Positions 57,510-64,000 of a DNA stretch of 64,000 bases are shown one piece after another (within the stretch, counting starts at the first letter, position 1; every line of letters starts with the position of its first letter). The DNA lies in the NCBI GenBank assembly GCA_965221215.1, contig OZ244872.1, forward strand, positions 1,550,001 through 1,614,000, given 5' to 3'. The DNA is from Aldehydirespirator sp965221215 (lineage in GTDB: Bacteria > Actinomycetota > Acidimicrobiia > Acidimicrobiales > Aldehydirespiratoraceae). Position numbers and translations under genes: made by a program. The notes beneath the pieces are model-generated. The model was not told the origin of the DNA and did not search any database. It saw only the letters and a list, made by a program, of their open reading frames with translations.

Positions 57510-58573
57510 CCTCCGACGCAGTCCTTGCCGCCGACCCGGTGTTTCAACTCAACGTCCTGCTGTGGGCGCTTGAGGATCTCCCCGACATGACTGCCGTGCA
57601 GCCCGTTCTGCGTGGGGCCGGCTACCGAGTCGAGTCGCTGGGCAGACCGCTACTCCTTCCTGGCGACGCGCGGACCGCCTCGGCCTTGCGCACGATCACA
57701 GACTCCGCCGACCGCTCGCCATGCCGCCCGGACCTCTGCCTCGAGAACCAGGACCATCCGGCGACGCTGGTCGTTGAACTCAAGTCCCGCGGGTTCTCCC
57801 AAGACTCGTCGAACGTGCGACAAGCCGTGAAGCTGATCGTCGCCTCCCATGACCTGGCAGAATCGTACGCCGAGACACAGCCCCGGCCGGGTCATACCGT
57901 GTACGGAACCGTCGAGAGCGACGCCGTCCGCCTCGCGGAGACCCTTCAAGGATTGAGCGAGTCCATTGCCTCCCAGGGGGTGCCCGCTGCACCCACCGCC
58001 ACAGTCGGAATCTCCATAGACGACGAGGGAGCGAGCCTCTCGACCTCTCCCCTCTCCGATCTGCCTGAGCCCGCCCAACGAGCACTCCAGACGCCTGCGA
58101 CTGTCTTGCATCGTCACGGCGAGGACGACATCCGGCCCCTCTACGTGATCCCATGGACGCCCGGTATAGAAGGCACCCAAGATCCAGAACTTCAAGCCGA
58201 CGGGTACAGGGAGTTGACAGCCCGCACCATCGTTGAAGCAATGGCAGTCGTTGGTCAGGCAGCCGTGCCAACGCCGACTCTTGAGATCACTGGGACCGCA
58301 CTGCTGAGCCGGGCAACCTTTGGAGTCTTCGACCGATGGATGGATGCTGATCGACGACAGTTTGCCGCAGCGGCGACAGATGTCTTGGCCAATGCTCTGC
58401 AGAGTCTCGGCGGACTCCAAAGGCAGAGCAGAGACACAATCACGCTGTCGCTCTCAAGCCACGACGAGCAAGCGGAAATCGTGAAGCTCTTGGAACAGGC
58501 TAGACCAGCCGACAAGACGACGAATCTGGAAGCAGCAGTCAACGAAGTACCAGGACTCTTCGACGACTACTGA
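57506..58573 (+). CDS. PD-(D/E)XK nuclease-like protein
   Basis: Protein of 355 residues with a restriction-endonuclease-type active site in its first third: Pro75-Asp76 (CRPDLCLE), then Glu91-x-Lys93 (LVVELKSRG), with a conserved-looking Gln106 in the following helix. The spacing suits PD-(D/E)XK enzymes such as Holliday-junction and restriction nucleases. The rest (about 120-355) is unrecognised. The start overlaps the upstream CGNT-family gene by four bases (ATGA). I infer the pair forms a nuclease complex, possibly defensive; the target is unknown. Confidence 0.65.
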   Translation: MTSDAVLAADPVFQLNVLLWALEDLPDMTAVQPVLRGAGYRVESLGRPLLLPGDARTASALRTITDSADRSPCRPDLCLENQDHPATLVVELKSRGFSQDSSNVRQAVKLIVASHDLAESYAETQPRPGHTVYGTVESDAVRLAETLQGLSESIASQGVPAAPTATVGISIDDEGASLSTSPLSDLPEPAQRALQTPATVLHRHGEDDIRPLYVIPWTPGIEGTQDPELQADGYRELTARTIVEAMAVVGQAAVPTPTLEITGTALLSRATFGVFDRWMDADRRQFAAAATDVLANALQSLGGLQRQSRDTITLSLSSHDEQAEIVKLLEQARPADKTTNLEAAVNEVPGLFDDY

Positions 58574-58684
58574 AGCAGTCGACCTCACTCTCGATGGCCG
58601 CGAGAATCTCGCCGCCACCGGGTGCCGCCCGATGAGGCCATCGATCCTACGACCTCGCAAATGGCTGCGTGGCCTCGCTGCCGA

Positions 58685-58924
58685 ATGAACGCTAAGCCCC
58701 CGCTGTCGCAGACCGCCTTCACCGACTCGCCGACAGTGCGACAGTACTTGGTGGAGGCGCTGAGGCTCGACCTGGTCGGGCCGGGGAGCGGGCATGAGTT
58801 GGCCGGGGAAACGCGGAGAGCCCAATTTGTTCAAGCCGAGAGGACGAGCCGGTGGCTTGCCCGGCGGCGGTTAGGCGCAGAGATCTATGGCTGTCGCGGC
58901 GTAGACCTTGGCGGCGGCTACTAG
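58685..58924 (+). pseudogene. Fragment resembling the N-terminus of a DISARM DrmA-like helicase
   Basis: The short product includes TVRQYLVEALRLDLVGPGSG then HELAGE, and later ERTSRW. The pattern VR..LV.ALRLDLVGP..HELA...RPSRWYLTGFL is the usual beginning of DrmA-type DISARM helicases. Here the frame diverges after SRW, runs antisense into the M20 gene, and ends at 58924, so only about 50 informative residues remain. A remnant of a lost defence system is the likeliest reading. Confidence 0.4.
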
Positions 58925-60151
58925 ATCGTCTAGCTCGAAGTGGCCGGTGCCTTGGACTGCGGCCGAGCCTCGGGGCGGGCCGAAGGTCAGCGACGGGATC
59001 CCGACCGCGTTGAAGATGTTGGTGTCTCGCCACATGGAGGTGTGGGCCACCTGGGGCGGGGGCGTGGCGCCTCCCACGATCTCGCCGTAGGCGCTCTCCA
59101 CCGCATCGCTCAGCGGCCCCACGCCGGTGCCGACCCGGCCCGCCTTGGCCATGTAGCACTCGACCTCGGCCGCGGGATCCACCGAGCGGGCCACCGCCCG
59201 CACCTCGGAGACCACCGCGTCCTGGTCGGCGCCCGGCGGGGTCCGCACGTCCATGTACAGCTTGCACACCGGCGACGAGCGGTTGGGCCGGTACGGCACG
59301 CCGCCGCGGATGGCGCCCACCTGGGCCTTGGGCCGCACCTCCCCCAGCTCCGACATGTACGAGTTGCGCTCCTCGTAGTCGATGCCCCACGCCTCCAGCA
59401 CGGTGGCTGCGACCGCTCCCTTGACGATGGCGTTGGGATGGTCGGGCAGGTCCGGCTCGCGTATCAGCCGGGGGGTGTACATGTTGCGACCCCGCAGGGT
59501 GATCTTGAGGTACACCGCCCCGCACTCGATCCACGACTTCGACCAGGCGGTGGTCTCGGCCACCAGGGCGTAGTCGGCCCGCACACCGTGGTCGACGAGG
59601 TGGCGGGTGCCGAAGCCCTTGCCCTCGTAGTTGAGGCCCTGGTACTCGTCGACGGGCGCCATGCCGGTCTCGCCCGCCACCGAGGTCAGGATCACGTCGC
59701 CGCCGAGGCTGGCACCCGCGTCGACGAGGGCCTTGGCCATCACCATGAACACCGACATGCAGCCCCGGTCGTTGAGCACGGTGTGGCCGAAGATGCGGTC
59801 GCCCTCGCGCCAGGCGCCCACCAGGTTGGGGTCGCTCGACTCCATGAGGTTGGCATGGTCGGCGCCGCTGATCTCGGTGTCGAGATGGGCGTTGAAGATC
59901 AGGCTCTTGGCCCCCGGCCTCGACCCCGACAGGGTGGCCACCACGTTGGAGCGGTCGGCCAGGATCCGCTGCTGGCGCGCCGGTATGCCGTAGCGCTCAT
60001 ACCAGGCGCTGACCGCGTCGGCCACAGGCTGCTCATGGCCACAGGGCGCAAAGGTGTTGCCCAGCTCCAGACAAGTGTCGGCCAGCAGCTCCCGGTCCGC
60101 ATCGATCCGCTCAAAGACCGCCTCCCGCAAAGCAGCGTCTAATCCAGTCAC
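58871..60151 (-). CDS. M20-family metallopeptidase/deacetylase
   Basis: Zinc peptidase-like protein of 426 residues (ArgE/DapE/carboxypeptidase family). Metal ligands: His89 and Asp91 in NAHLDTE, then LNDRGC, and the catalytic and ligand glutamates in SVAGETG. The C-terminal domain ends SAAVQGTGHFELDDLV, with the final metal histidine. Substrate unknown; such enzymes act on N-acyl amino acids or small peptides. The GTG at 60151, with GGGAGG upstream, overlaps the stop of the ribbon-helix-helix gene by four bases. Confidence 0.85.
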   Translation of the reverse strand: MTGLDAALREAVFERIDADRELLADTCLELGNTFAPCGHEQPVADAVSAWYERYGIPARQQRILADRSNVVATLSGSRPGAKSLIFNAHLDTEISGADHANLMESSDPNLVGAWREGDRIFGHTVLNDRGCMSVFMVMAKALVDAGASLGGDVILTSVAGETGMAPVDEYQGLNYEGKGFGTRHLVDHGVRADYALVAETTAWSKSWIECGAVYLKITLRGRNMYTPRLIREPDLPDHPNAIVKGAVAATVLEAWGIDYEERNSYMSELGEVRPKAQVGAIRGGVPYRPNRSSPVCKLYMDVRTPPGADQDAVVSEVRAVARSVDPAAEVECYMAKAGRVGTGVGPLSDAVESAYGEIVGGATPPPQVAHTSMWRDTNIFNAVGIPSLTFGPPRGSAAVQGTGHFELDDLVAAAKVYAATAIDLCA

Positions 60152-60435
60152 GACTCGTCCCTCCCTGCTGGCCCGCTCGATCCCCGTTGACTGTGCAGCC
60201 AATCGACAGCCTCGCCCAAGATCTGCTGACCGTCGACGGCCATGTCGAACGGCGTTCCGGTCACCATCCCACAGACGGAGTCGATATCACCCGGTGAGTT
60301 CGGCAAGCTCAACTCCTTCTCGAAGAGGCGCCGCGCGAGTTCCGAGAAGCTGATCCTGAGATCGGCGGCACGCTGCTTGGCTAGAGCATGCAACTCCTCA
60401 GGCAGCGTGATGACGGTCCGCACGCCTGACTTCAT
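60148..60435 (-). CDS. Ribbon-helix-helix antitoxin-like protein
   Basis: Protein of 95 residues. The N-terminal SGVRTVITLPEELHALAKQR is a typical ribbon-helix-helix DNA-binding start, and the ISFSELARRLFEKEL helix follows. The C-terminus does not resemble a known toxin-binding tail. No toxin gene is adjacent; instead the M20 peptidase gene is coupled by a four-base overlap. It probably regulates the small operon from the repeats at 60553-60582. Confidence 0.7.
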   Translation of the reverse strand: MKSGVRTVITLPEELHALAKQRAADLRISFSELARRLFEKELSLPNSPGDIDSVCGMVTGTPFDMAVDGQQILGEAVDWLHSQRGSSGPAGRDES

Positions 60436-60552
60436 AGCACCAGCCGAGCCAACAACCGGCAACCAAGGCGGACCACCAATGCCGACCCGGCCGCAGCCAT
60501 GGCGAATTCAAGACCGACCGCCGATGAGAGCCATAGCCTCACATGTAGCTGC

Positions 60553-60582
60553 ATAGGAAATTTTCCTATACACGCCTATACA
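60553..60582 (-). promoter_or_regulatory. Palindrome and direct repeats upstream of the RHH/M20 operon
   Basis: ATAGGAAA-T-TTTCCTAT is a perfect 17-base palindrome (60553-60569). It overlaps CCTATACA, which occurs twice ten bases apart (60565 and 60575). The stretch is AT-rich compared with its surroundings and lies about 120 bases upstream of the RHH start, in the 195-base gap before the next gene. RHH proteins commonly bind such pairs of sites. Confidence 0.5.
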
Positions 60583-60629
60583 AGATTAGATTCGTTCACT
60601 CACCACGACCGGTATCTTCCTGCCAGTTG

Positions 60630-61685
60630 TCAGGCGGGCTGGAGGGCGGGATCCAGCGTTAGCAGGGCATCGAGTTCGGGATCGACGAGGCTGAGCGCGC
60701 CGTCGACTCGGTGCTGGAGGCTGGAGACGAGCCGAGCGACGGTGTTGCCGCAGGCGCCGTCGTAGACCTGCACCCGCAGAAACTCGGGCTGGGCTTCGAT
60801 CCTGAGGCTCGCTCCGACATGGAGGTCCACCGCGTCGCATTCGCCGTAGCGCTCGTCAGCCTGATACAGGCCCCAGAGCCGGAAGGGCTCGCGCGATGAG
60901 AACAGTTCTTCGAACAGCGCTTCGATGCTGGGCAGCGGACGCGAGAAGCTGATCTCAATCGGGGCACCGTGGAGTGCGCCTCCCCCGTCGCCGGCCAGCG
61001 CCACAAAGCGGGTGGTGCGCGCCTCTACTGCTTCCACGAAGGCCCGGTAGCGGGCGATCACGTCAGCGATCACCCGCTGGTGCAGCGCGAACGAGTCGCC
61101 TCGTGCGACGAAGTGTGCCCGCCGATTGACAGCGTGGTTGACGAAGCCGAAGTCGTCGTCAGCGATGGGGATGGTGATGCGATCGATGGAGAAGGCGTGG
61201 CCGTGGCCGTCGGCGCCGGTGACGGTCTCGAGAAACTCGTCGGCGTGGCGGCCGCGCACCGAGATCGACAGGTCTTGGATGTCGTCATCGGTGCGGGTGG
61301 AGGCACCCTTGAAGTCGGCCTTGACGAACGACGGCCGGCAGCCGGCTCGGATGTGGCGCAGGTGCTGGGTGGGCAGCCACACGAAGTCGAGGTCGCGCCG
61401 ATCAGACACCTTGGCCCGAGCCGCCCGAATCGCCGCCTGGGAGTCACTGGTGAAGTGAAACGACCAGAAGCGCCCGTCGAGGGCGTCCACGGTGAACTCC
61501 ACCCCGTAGTCGGCCACAACCTGGTGCAAGTGGACGTCCTCGGTCGGCTGGACCCGCGCCTTCCCGTACACCTCAGCGAGGTAAGCACCGGGGCCAAGCG
61601 GCCCGGTGTGGGCCTCAAGCACCAGCGTCTTCCAGGTCGAGTCGCTCGGTGTGGAGAACTGGCTAGCGAGAGTGCGCCTGTTCAT
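60630..61685 (-). CDS. Unrecognised protein with CGNT motif, copy 2
   Basis: Function not recognised; 351 residues, soluble. It is a diverged paralogue of the protein encoded at 56286: VHLHQVV near residue 51, RGDSFALHQRVIADVIARYR (195-214), HGAPIEISFSRPLPSIEALF and GACGNTVARLVSSLQH (311-326) match in order. The C-terminal 25 residues (a Leu/Asp-rich tail) are unlike copy 1. It lacks the neighbouring nuclease gene; instead it is the last gene of a three-gene unit, its ATG overlapping the upstream small gene by four bases. Confidence 0.75.
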   Translation of the reverse strand: MNRRTLASQFSTPSDSTWKTLVLEAHTGPLGPGAYLAEVYGKARVQPTEDVHLHQVVADYGVEFTVDALDGRFWSFHFTSDSQAAIRAARAKVSDRRDLDFVWLPTQHLRHIRAGCRPSFVKADFKGASTRTDDDIQDLSISVRGRHADEFLETVTGADGHGHAFSIDRITIPIADDDFGFVNHAVNRRAHFVARGDSFALHQRVIADVIARYRAFVEAVEARTTRFVALAGDGGGALHGAPIEISFSRPLPSIEALFEELFSSREPFRLWGLYQADERYGECDAVDLHVGASLRIEAQPEFLRVQVYDGACGNTVARLVSSLQHRVDGALSLVDPELDALLTLDPALQPA

Positions 61686-61876
61686 GCCCCACCCTCCTCA
61701 TCGACATCTGGAGCCTCGCCCGCCACGTCGGTGACGGATCCGCAGCCCGCGCGGCGGATCGGCGGCCGCGCGGGACACGCCGAATATAGTCGTCTGCCGG
61801 TTCCATCGGCTCCGACCGTCGCTGCGACCTGGAGCAGGACGCGATTGCTATTTTCGCGCTTGACAAACGTGGGCAT
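61682..61876 (-). CDS. Small hypothetical protein (64 aa) of the CGNT-copy-2 operon
   Basis: Function not recognised. The frame starts directly after the TAG of the upstream gene (61876) and ends overlapping the start of the CGNT-family gene by four bases. That perfect coupling argues for translation. The N-terminus MPTFVKRENSNRVLLQVAAT is protein-like; the rest is Arg/Gly-rich and low in structure, so it may be a truncated or degenerating gene. Confidence 0.45.
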   Translation of the reverse strand: MPTFVKRENSNRVLLQVAATVGADGTGRRLYSACPARPPIRRAGCGSVTDVAGEAPDVDEEGGA

Positions 61877-62128
61877 CTACATCAGGGCGAGGGCCTGCGC
61901 GCCCAAGCCGATGGCATCTGCCCCGACCTGTTGGATCGAGAAATTGCCGAGTCCGTACTGTTCGTCGCCTGCGGCGTACGCTTCGCTGGCGGTTGTGTAG
62001 TATGCTTCGATCTCGCCGTCAACCATCAAGGCCGTCTCGCCGTTGTGGTGACTCTCTGCCTGGATCTTGTACTTCTTGACGTAGGCAGCATGGTTCGATT
62101 TGACTTGCGAGGTTGCATCATCCGACAT
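61877..62128 (-). CDS. Small hypothetical protein (83 aa)
   Basis: Function not recognised. 83 residues with an AAGGAG ribosome-binding site seven bases before the ATG. The central part (ETALMVDGEIEAYYTTASEAYAAGDEQYG, of which only the pattern matters) looks like a compact alpha-beta fold with a glycine-rich turn, as in small bacterial proteins often found beside retropepsin-like proteases; this resemblance is weak. First gene of the operon that also encodes a 64-residue protein and CGNT copy 2. Confidence 0.6.
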   Translation of the reverse strand: MSDDATSQVKSNHAAYVKKYKIQAESHHNGETALMVDGEIEAYYTTASEAYAAGDEQYGLGNFSIQQVGADAIGLGAQALALM

Positions 62129-62229
62129 GTTGAGACTCCTTCAGATCGGGTTGTGGGCTGCCCAAGAGTAGGCCCTCCAACGCCGCCGCCGCAACCATGA
62201 AGATGGGACTACAAATGGCTCGGATATAA

Positions 62230-63846
62230 CTACGCATGTGCAACAGACAGTGCGAGCCTCTGACCCTGCTCTGTGACCGACGAGTCGCGGTGATTGCCGA
62301 CTAGATGCGGCAGGAGGACATCACGTAGTTGTCGCAGATAGGCCGCTCGGCGCTCTAGGACAAGAACTTCATGCATCATAACCCTACTAACCGCAGAGAA
62401 GAAATCTAGCAACACCGAGGATGGGCACACGAACCTATAGTGCGGAAGGCAGCTCTTGTCGAGATGCAAGACAGTAGTTCCGGTCGCGTAACCCGACGTA
62501 TGGGATACGAAGGCAGGTGATTTGACAATCTGAAGGAGTATCTCTGGAGACATGTCGCTAGTCGCGGATCGCAGAATCGCAACATCGAGTGAGGCAACTA
62601 GCTTGCTGAAACAATCAGATGGCTGTACGACTGCTGAATGCCCAATGACATCGCCCGCTTGAGATACATCAGTACAGGCAACAATCACTTCTCCCGGTCT
62701 AACGACCTGTCGTGAGTCATAGACACCGGCATAGGCTTTCAACCCGTCAGCCCGATACCCTCCGCCCCGTCGGAAAGACTTGAGCGTAACGAGTGCCACC
62801 TCCGAAGGTGTGAGGTCGGACTTGCGATACGACCTTCCGTGTACAACCTCTACGAAGTCTCCCAAGTCACGGACCTGCCAACCCTCAGGGATGGGGCCTA
62901 GTTCTGAGGGGACTAGGCGGTCGGGGAAGAGATCGGCGATGTGATCTGGAAGGCCCGTGTCGCGGCCTTCCATCTTGGCGCCAACAGGGTCGAAGTCTAC
63001 GAACCATGACTTGAACAGAGCTTGGGCCATGGATTCGAGAGTCTCGCACATACGCCGATTCAACTCGATCCGATCATCCAGCGAACCTAGCACTGCTGCG
63101 ATGCGACGCTGTTCCTTGAGCGGCGGTAAGTCTATAGGATACTCTTCTGCATATTCCCACTTGGCTCTTGGCATCCGGGTTCCGATTGAACGTGCCATCA
63201 GAAACTCAATGAACTGCGGCGCTGCGAGAGTGTAGAACAGGTACTTCTGGTCGACATGTTCAGATGATCTGAGAACCCAAATGTCGGTCGAACACAGGCC
63301 GTCGAACGGTGCCTGAACAACCTTGCGGAAGTATGGGCGTAGCGCACCAACGAGAATGTCACCCTTCTGGAAGCGGAGTTTGGCGCTTGATACATCGCAG
63401 CCTCTTCCGTTCCCCAAGAGCGATAGCGTTCCTTCGGATATGTGCTCTAAGCCAATATAGCGTGCTTCAGGCTCGCACTGTGGATCAACAATGTCACGAA
63501 ATCTGGTTGCGCATTCACCTAGAGTTCTTAGACTATGGTTCGGTATTGCTTCGTAGTCTTGCTTGATTGATTCGTGGAAGGATTTGGGGATTCTGACCCA
63601 GTCGTGAACGTCTACTAGAATTGGGATGCTCGACTCCTGTAATCCCTCTTTCAGATCGGAGAATTGGAGTGTTGGTATTCGTTCGAGATTCGGACCCCTT
63701 AGCACTAGGTCTAGATCGCTGGCCTCGTGGCCCATACCGTTCACGCGGCTTCCGTAGGCCCATACCTCGGTATCGGGGACGTGCTTCTGCAACAGCGCTT
63801 CTAGTTCGCGCCGCCAGCGGTCTGGCAGGTTTAGGCGATCAGACAT
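62230..63846 (-). CDS. MntA-type nucleotidyltransferase fused to a type I restriction specificity subunit (HsdS)
   Basis: Protein of 538 residues. Residues 1-100 form a minimal nucleotidyltransferase: the active-site pattern is Gly32-Ser33, ten residues, Asp44-x-Asp46 (YGSRVNGMG then SDLDLVL), the GSX10DXD motif of MntA antitoxins. From about residue 110 two HsdS target-recognition domains follow, separated by the conserved helix PLKEQRRIAAVLGSLDDRIELN (near 245) and closed by RAAYLRQLRDVLLPHLVG. The DNA is clearly AT-richer than neighbouring genes. An HEPN gene overlaps its start by eight bases. HsdM and HsdR are not in the window and may lie to the right. Confidence 0.8.
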   Translation of the reverse strand: MSDRLNLPDRWRRELEALLQKHVPDTEVWAYGSRVNGMGHEASDLDLVLRGPNLERIPTLQFSDLKEGLQESSIPILVDVHDWVRIPKSFHESIKQDYEAIPNHSLRTLGECATRFRDIVDPQCEPEARYIGLEHISEGTLSLLGNGRGCDVSSAKLRFQKGDILVGALRPYFRKVVQAPFDGLCSTDIWVLRSSEHVDQKYLFYTLAAPQFIEFLMARSIGTRMPRAKWEYAEEYPIDLPPLKEQRRIAAVLGSLDDRIELNRRMCETLESMAQALFKSWFVDFDPVGAKMEGRDTGLPDHIADLFPDRLVPSELGPIPEGWQVRDLGDFVEVVHGRSYRKSDLTPSEVALVTLKSFRRGGGYRADGLKAYAGVYDSRQVVRPGEVIVACTDVSQAGDVIGHSAVVQPSDCFSKLVASLDVAILRSATSDMSPEILLQIVKSPAFVSHTSGYATGTTVLHLDKSCLPHYRFVCPSSVLLDFFSAVSRVMMHEVLVLERRAAYLRQLRDVLLPHLVGNHRDSSVTEQGQRLALSVAHA

Positions 63847-64000
63847 CGAACGGCTCGGCGACCACCTCGACGAGGCGCCTAGCGTCGGCCACGAAGTCCG
63901 GCAGGGCTTGCACTGCCATCTCGGCGTACTTCTCGCCGTACTCGTGAGCGGTCCTGTTGCGGATGTCGCGGTAGCGAATCCAGCGCTCGCACTCCTCGAC
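63839..64000 (-). CDS. HEPN-domain protein (HepT/nucleotidyltransferase-binding type), truncated by the window edge
   Basis: C-terminal 53 residues of a protein whose start lies beyond the window. It reads ERWIRYRDIRNRTAHEYGEK, containing R-N-R-T-A-H, the RX4H active motif of HEPN ribonucleases, and resembles HI0074/HepT proteins that pair with MntA nucleotidyltransferases. Its stop lies eight bases inside the MntA-HsdS gene, so the two are translationally coupled. HepT toxins cut RNA and are silenced when MntA adds AMP to a tyrosine near the motif; a Tyr follows RX4H here (HEYG). Confidence 0.7.
   Translation of the reverse strand, partial: VEECERWIRYRDIRNRTAHEYGEKYAEMAVQALPDFVADARRLVEVVAEPFDV

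Noticed and set aside
62230..63846. Two separate genes (nucleotidyltransferase and HsdS) joined by a frameshift
   Set aside because: The frame is continuous from 63846 to 62230 with no stop between the domains, and both halves read cleanly, so a genuine fusion is the simpler view.

Overview
The window is GC-rich, gene-dense bacterial DNA from an actinobacterium, most likely an uncultivated member of Acidimicrobiia. That placement is inferred from protein style: a DUF3151-like protein, a class F sortase, a menaquinone MenB, paired Trk transporters, a membrane pyrophosphatase and several apparently leaderless starts. No rRNA or CRISPR array is present. One tRNA, tRNA-Leu(GAG), is present.

Layout. 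0-10 kb: the tail of a zinc/manganese-type ABC ATPase, a geranylgeranyl-reductase-like flavoprotein, a DsbA-fold protein, a zinc alcohol dehydrogenase, a YdjC-type deacetylase, a PhyH dioxygenase, one Phd/PIN toxin-antitoxin pair, a glyoxalase-fold protein, and an SDR with a His-rich lipoprotein. 10-23 kb: a VapBC pair, then a long minus-strand operon running LacI regulator > HisD-like dehydrogenase > SDR > two-cupin protein > solute-binding lipoprotein > two permeases > SnoaL-like protein > ATPase > two more SnoaL-like proteins. It looks like an uptake and catabolic unit for an unidentified carbohydrate-like or sulfonate-like compound. 23-24 kb: tRNA-Leu flanked by a broken PIN gene and another antitoxin/PIN pair. 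24-38 kb: mostly housekeeping genes (ClC channel, transaldolase, transketolase, PBP4-type peptidase, SecG, rhodanese, RNase D, MobA, pyruvate kinase, retropepsin-like protease, GDPD).

38.3-41.3 kb is an unusual stretch. It has a consensus-like promoter, about 600 bases of hairpin-rich sequence with no convincing protein, two tandem paralogous surface proteins sharing a non-LPXTG sorting tail, and a class F sortase. 41-56 kb is core metabolism and ion homeostasis: GltD/GltB, two TrkH-type subunits with TrkA, 5-formyl-THF cyclo-ligase, a membrane pyrophosphatase of the K+-dependent sequence type, and MenB.

56.2-64 kb looks like a defence or accessory island. It carries two divergent copies of one unrecognised protein family, one of them translationally coupled to a PD-(D/E)XK nuclease-like protein. 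It also carries a fragment resembling the start of DISARM DrmA, and an orphan ribbon-helix-helix gene coupled to an M20 peptidase. At the right edge, an HEPN protein overlaps a MntA-type nucleotidyltransferase that is fused to a type I restriction specificity subunit (HsdS). The HsdS part is visibly AT-richer than its surroundings, which suggests horizontal acquisition. The best candidates for undescribed biology are the HEPN/MntA-HsdS fusion, the CGNT-motif family with its nuclease partner, the structured leader of the sortase operon, and the triple-SnoaL ABC operon.
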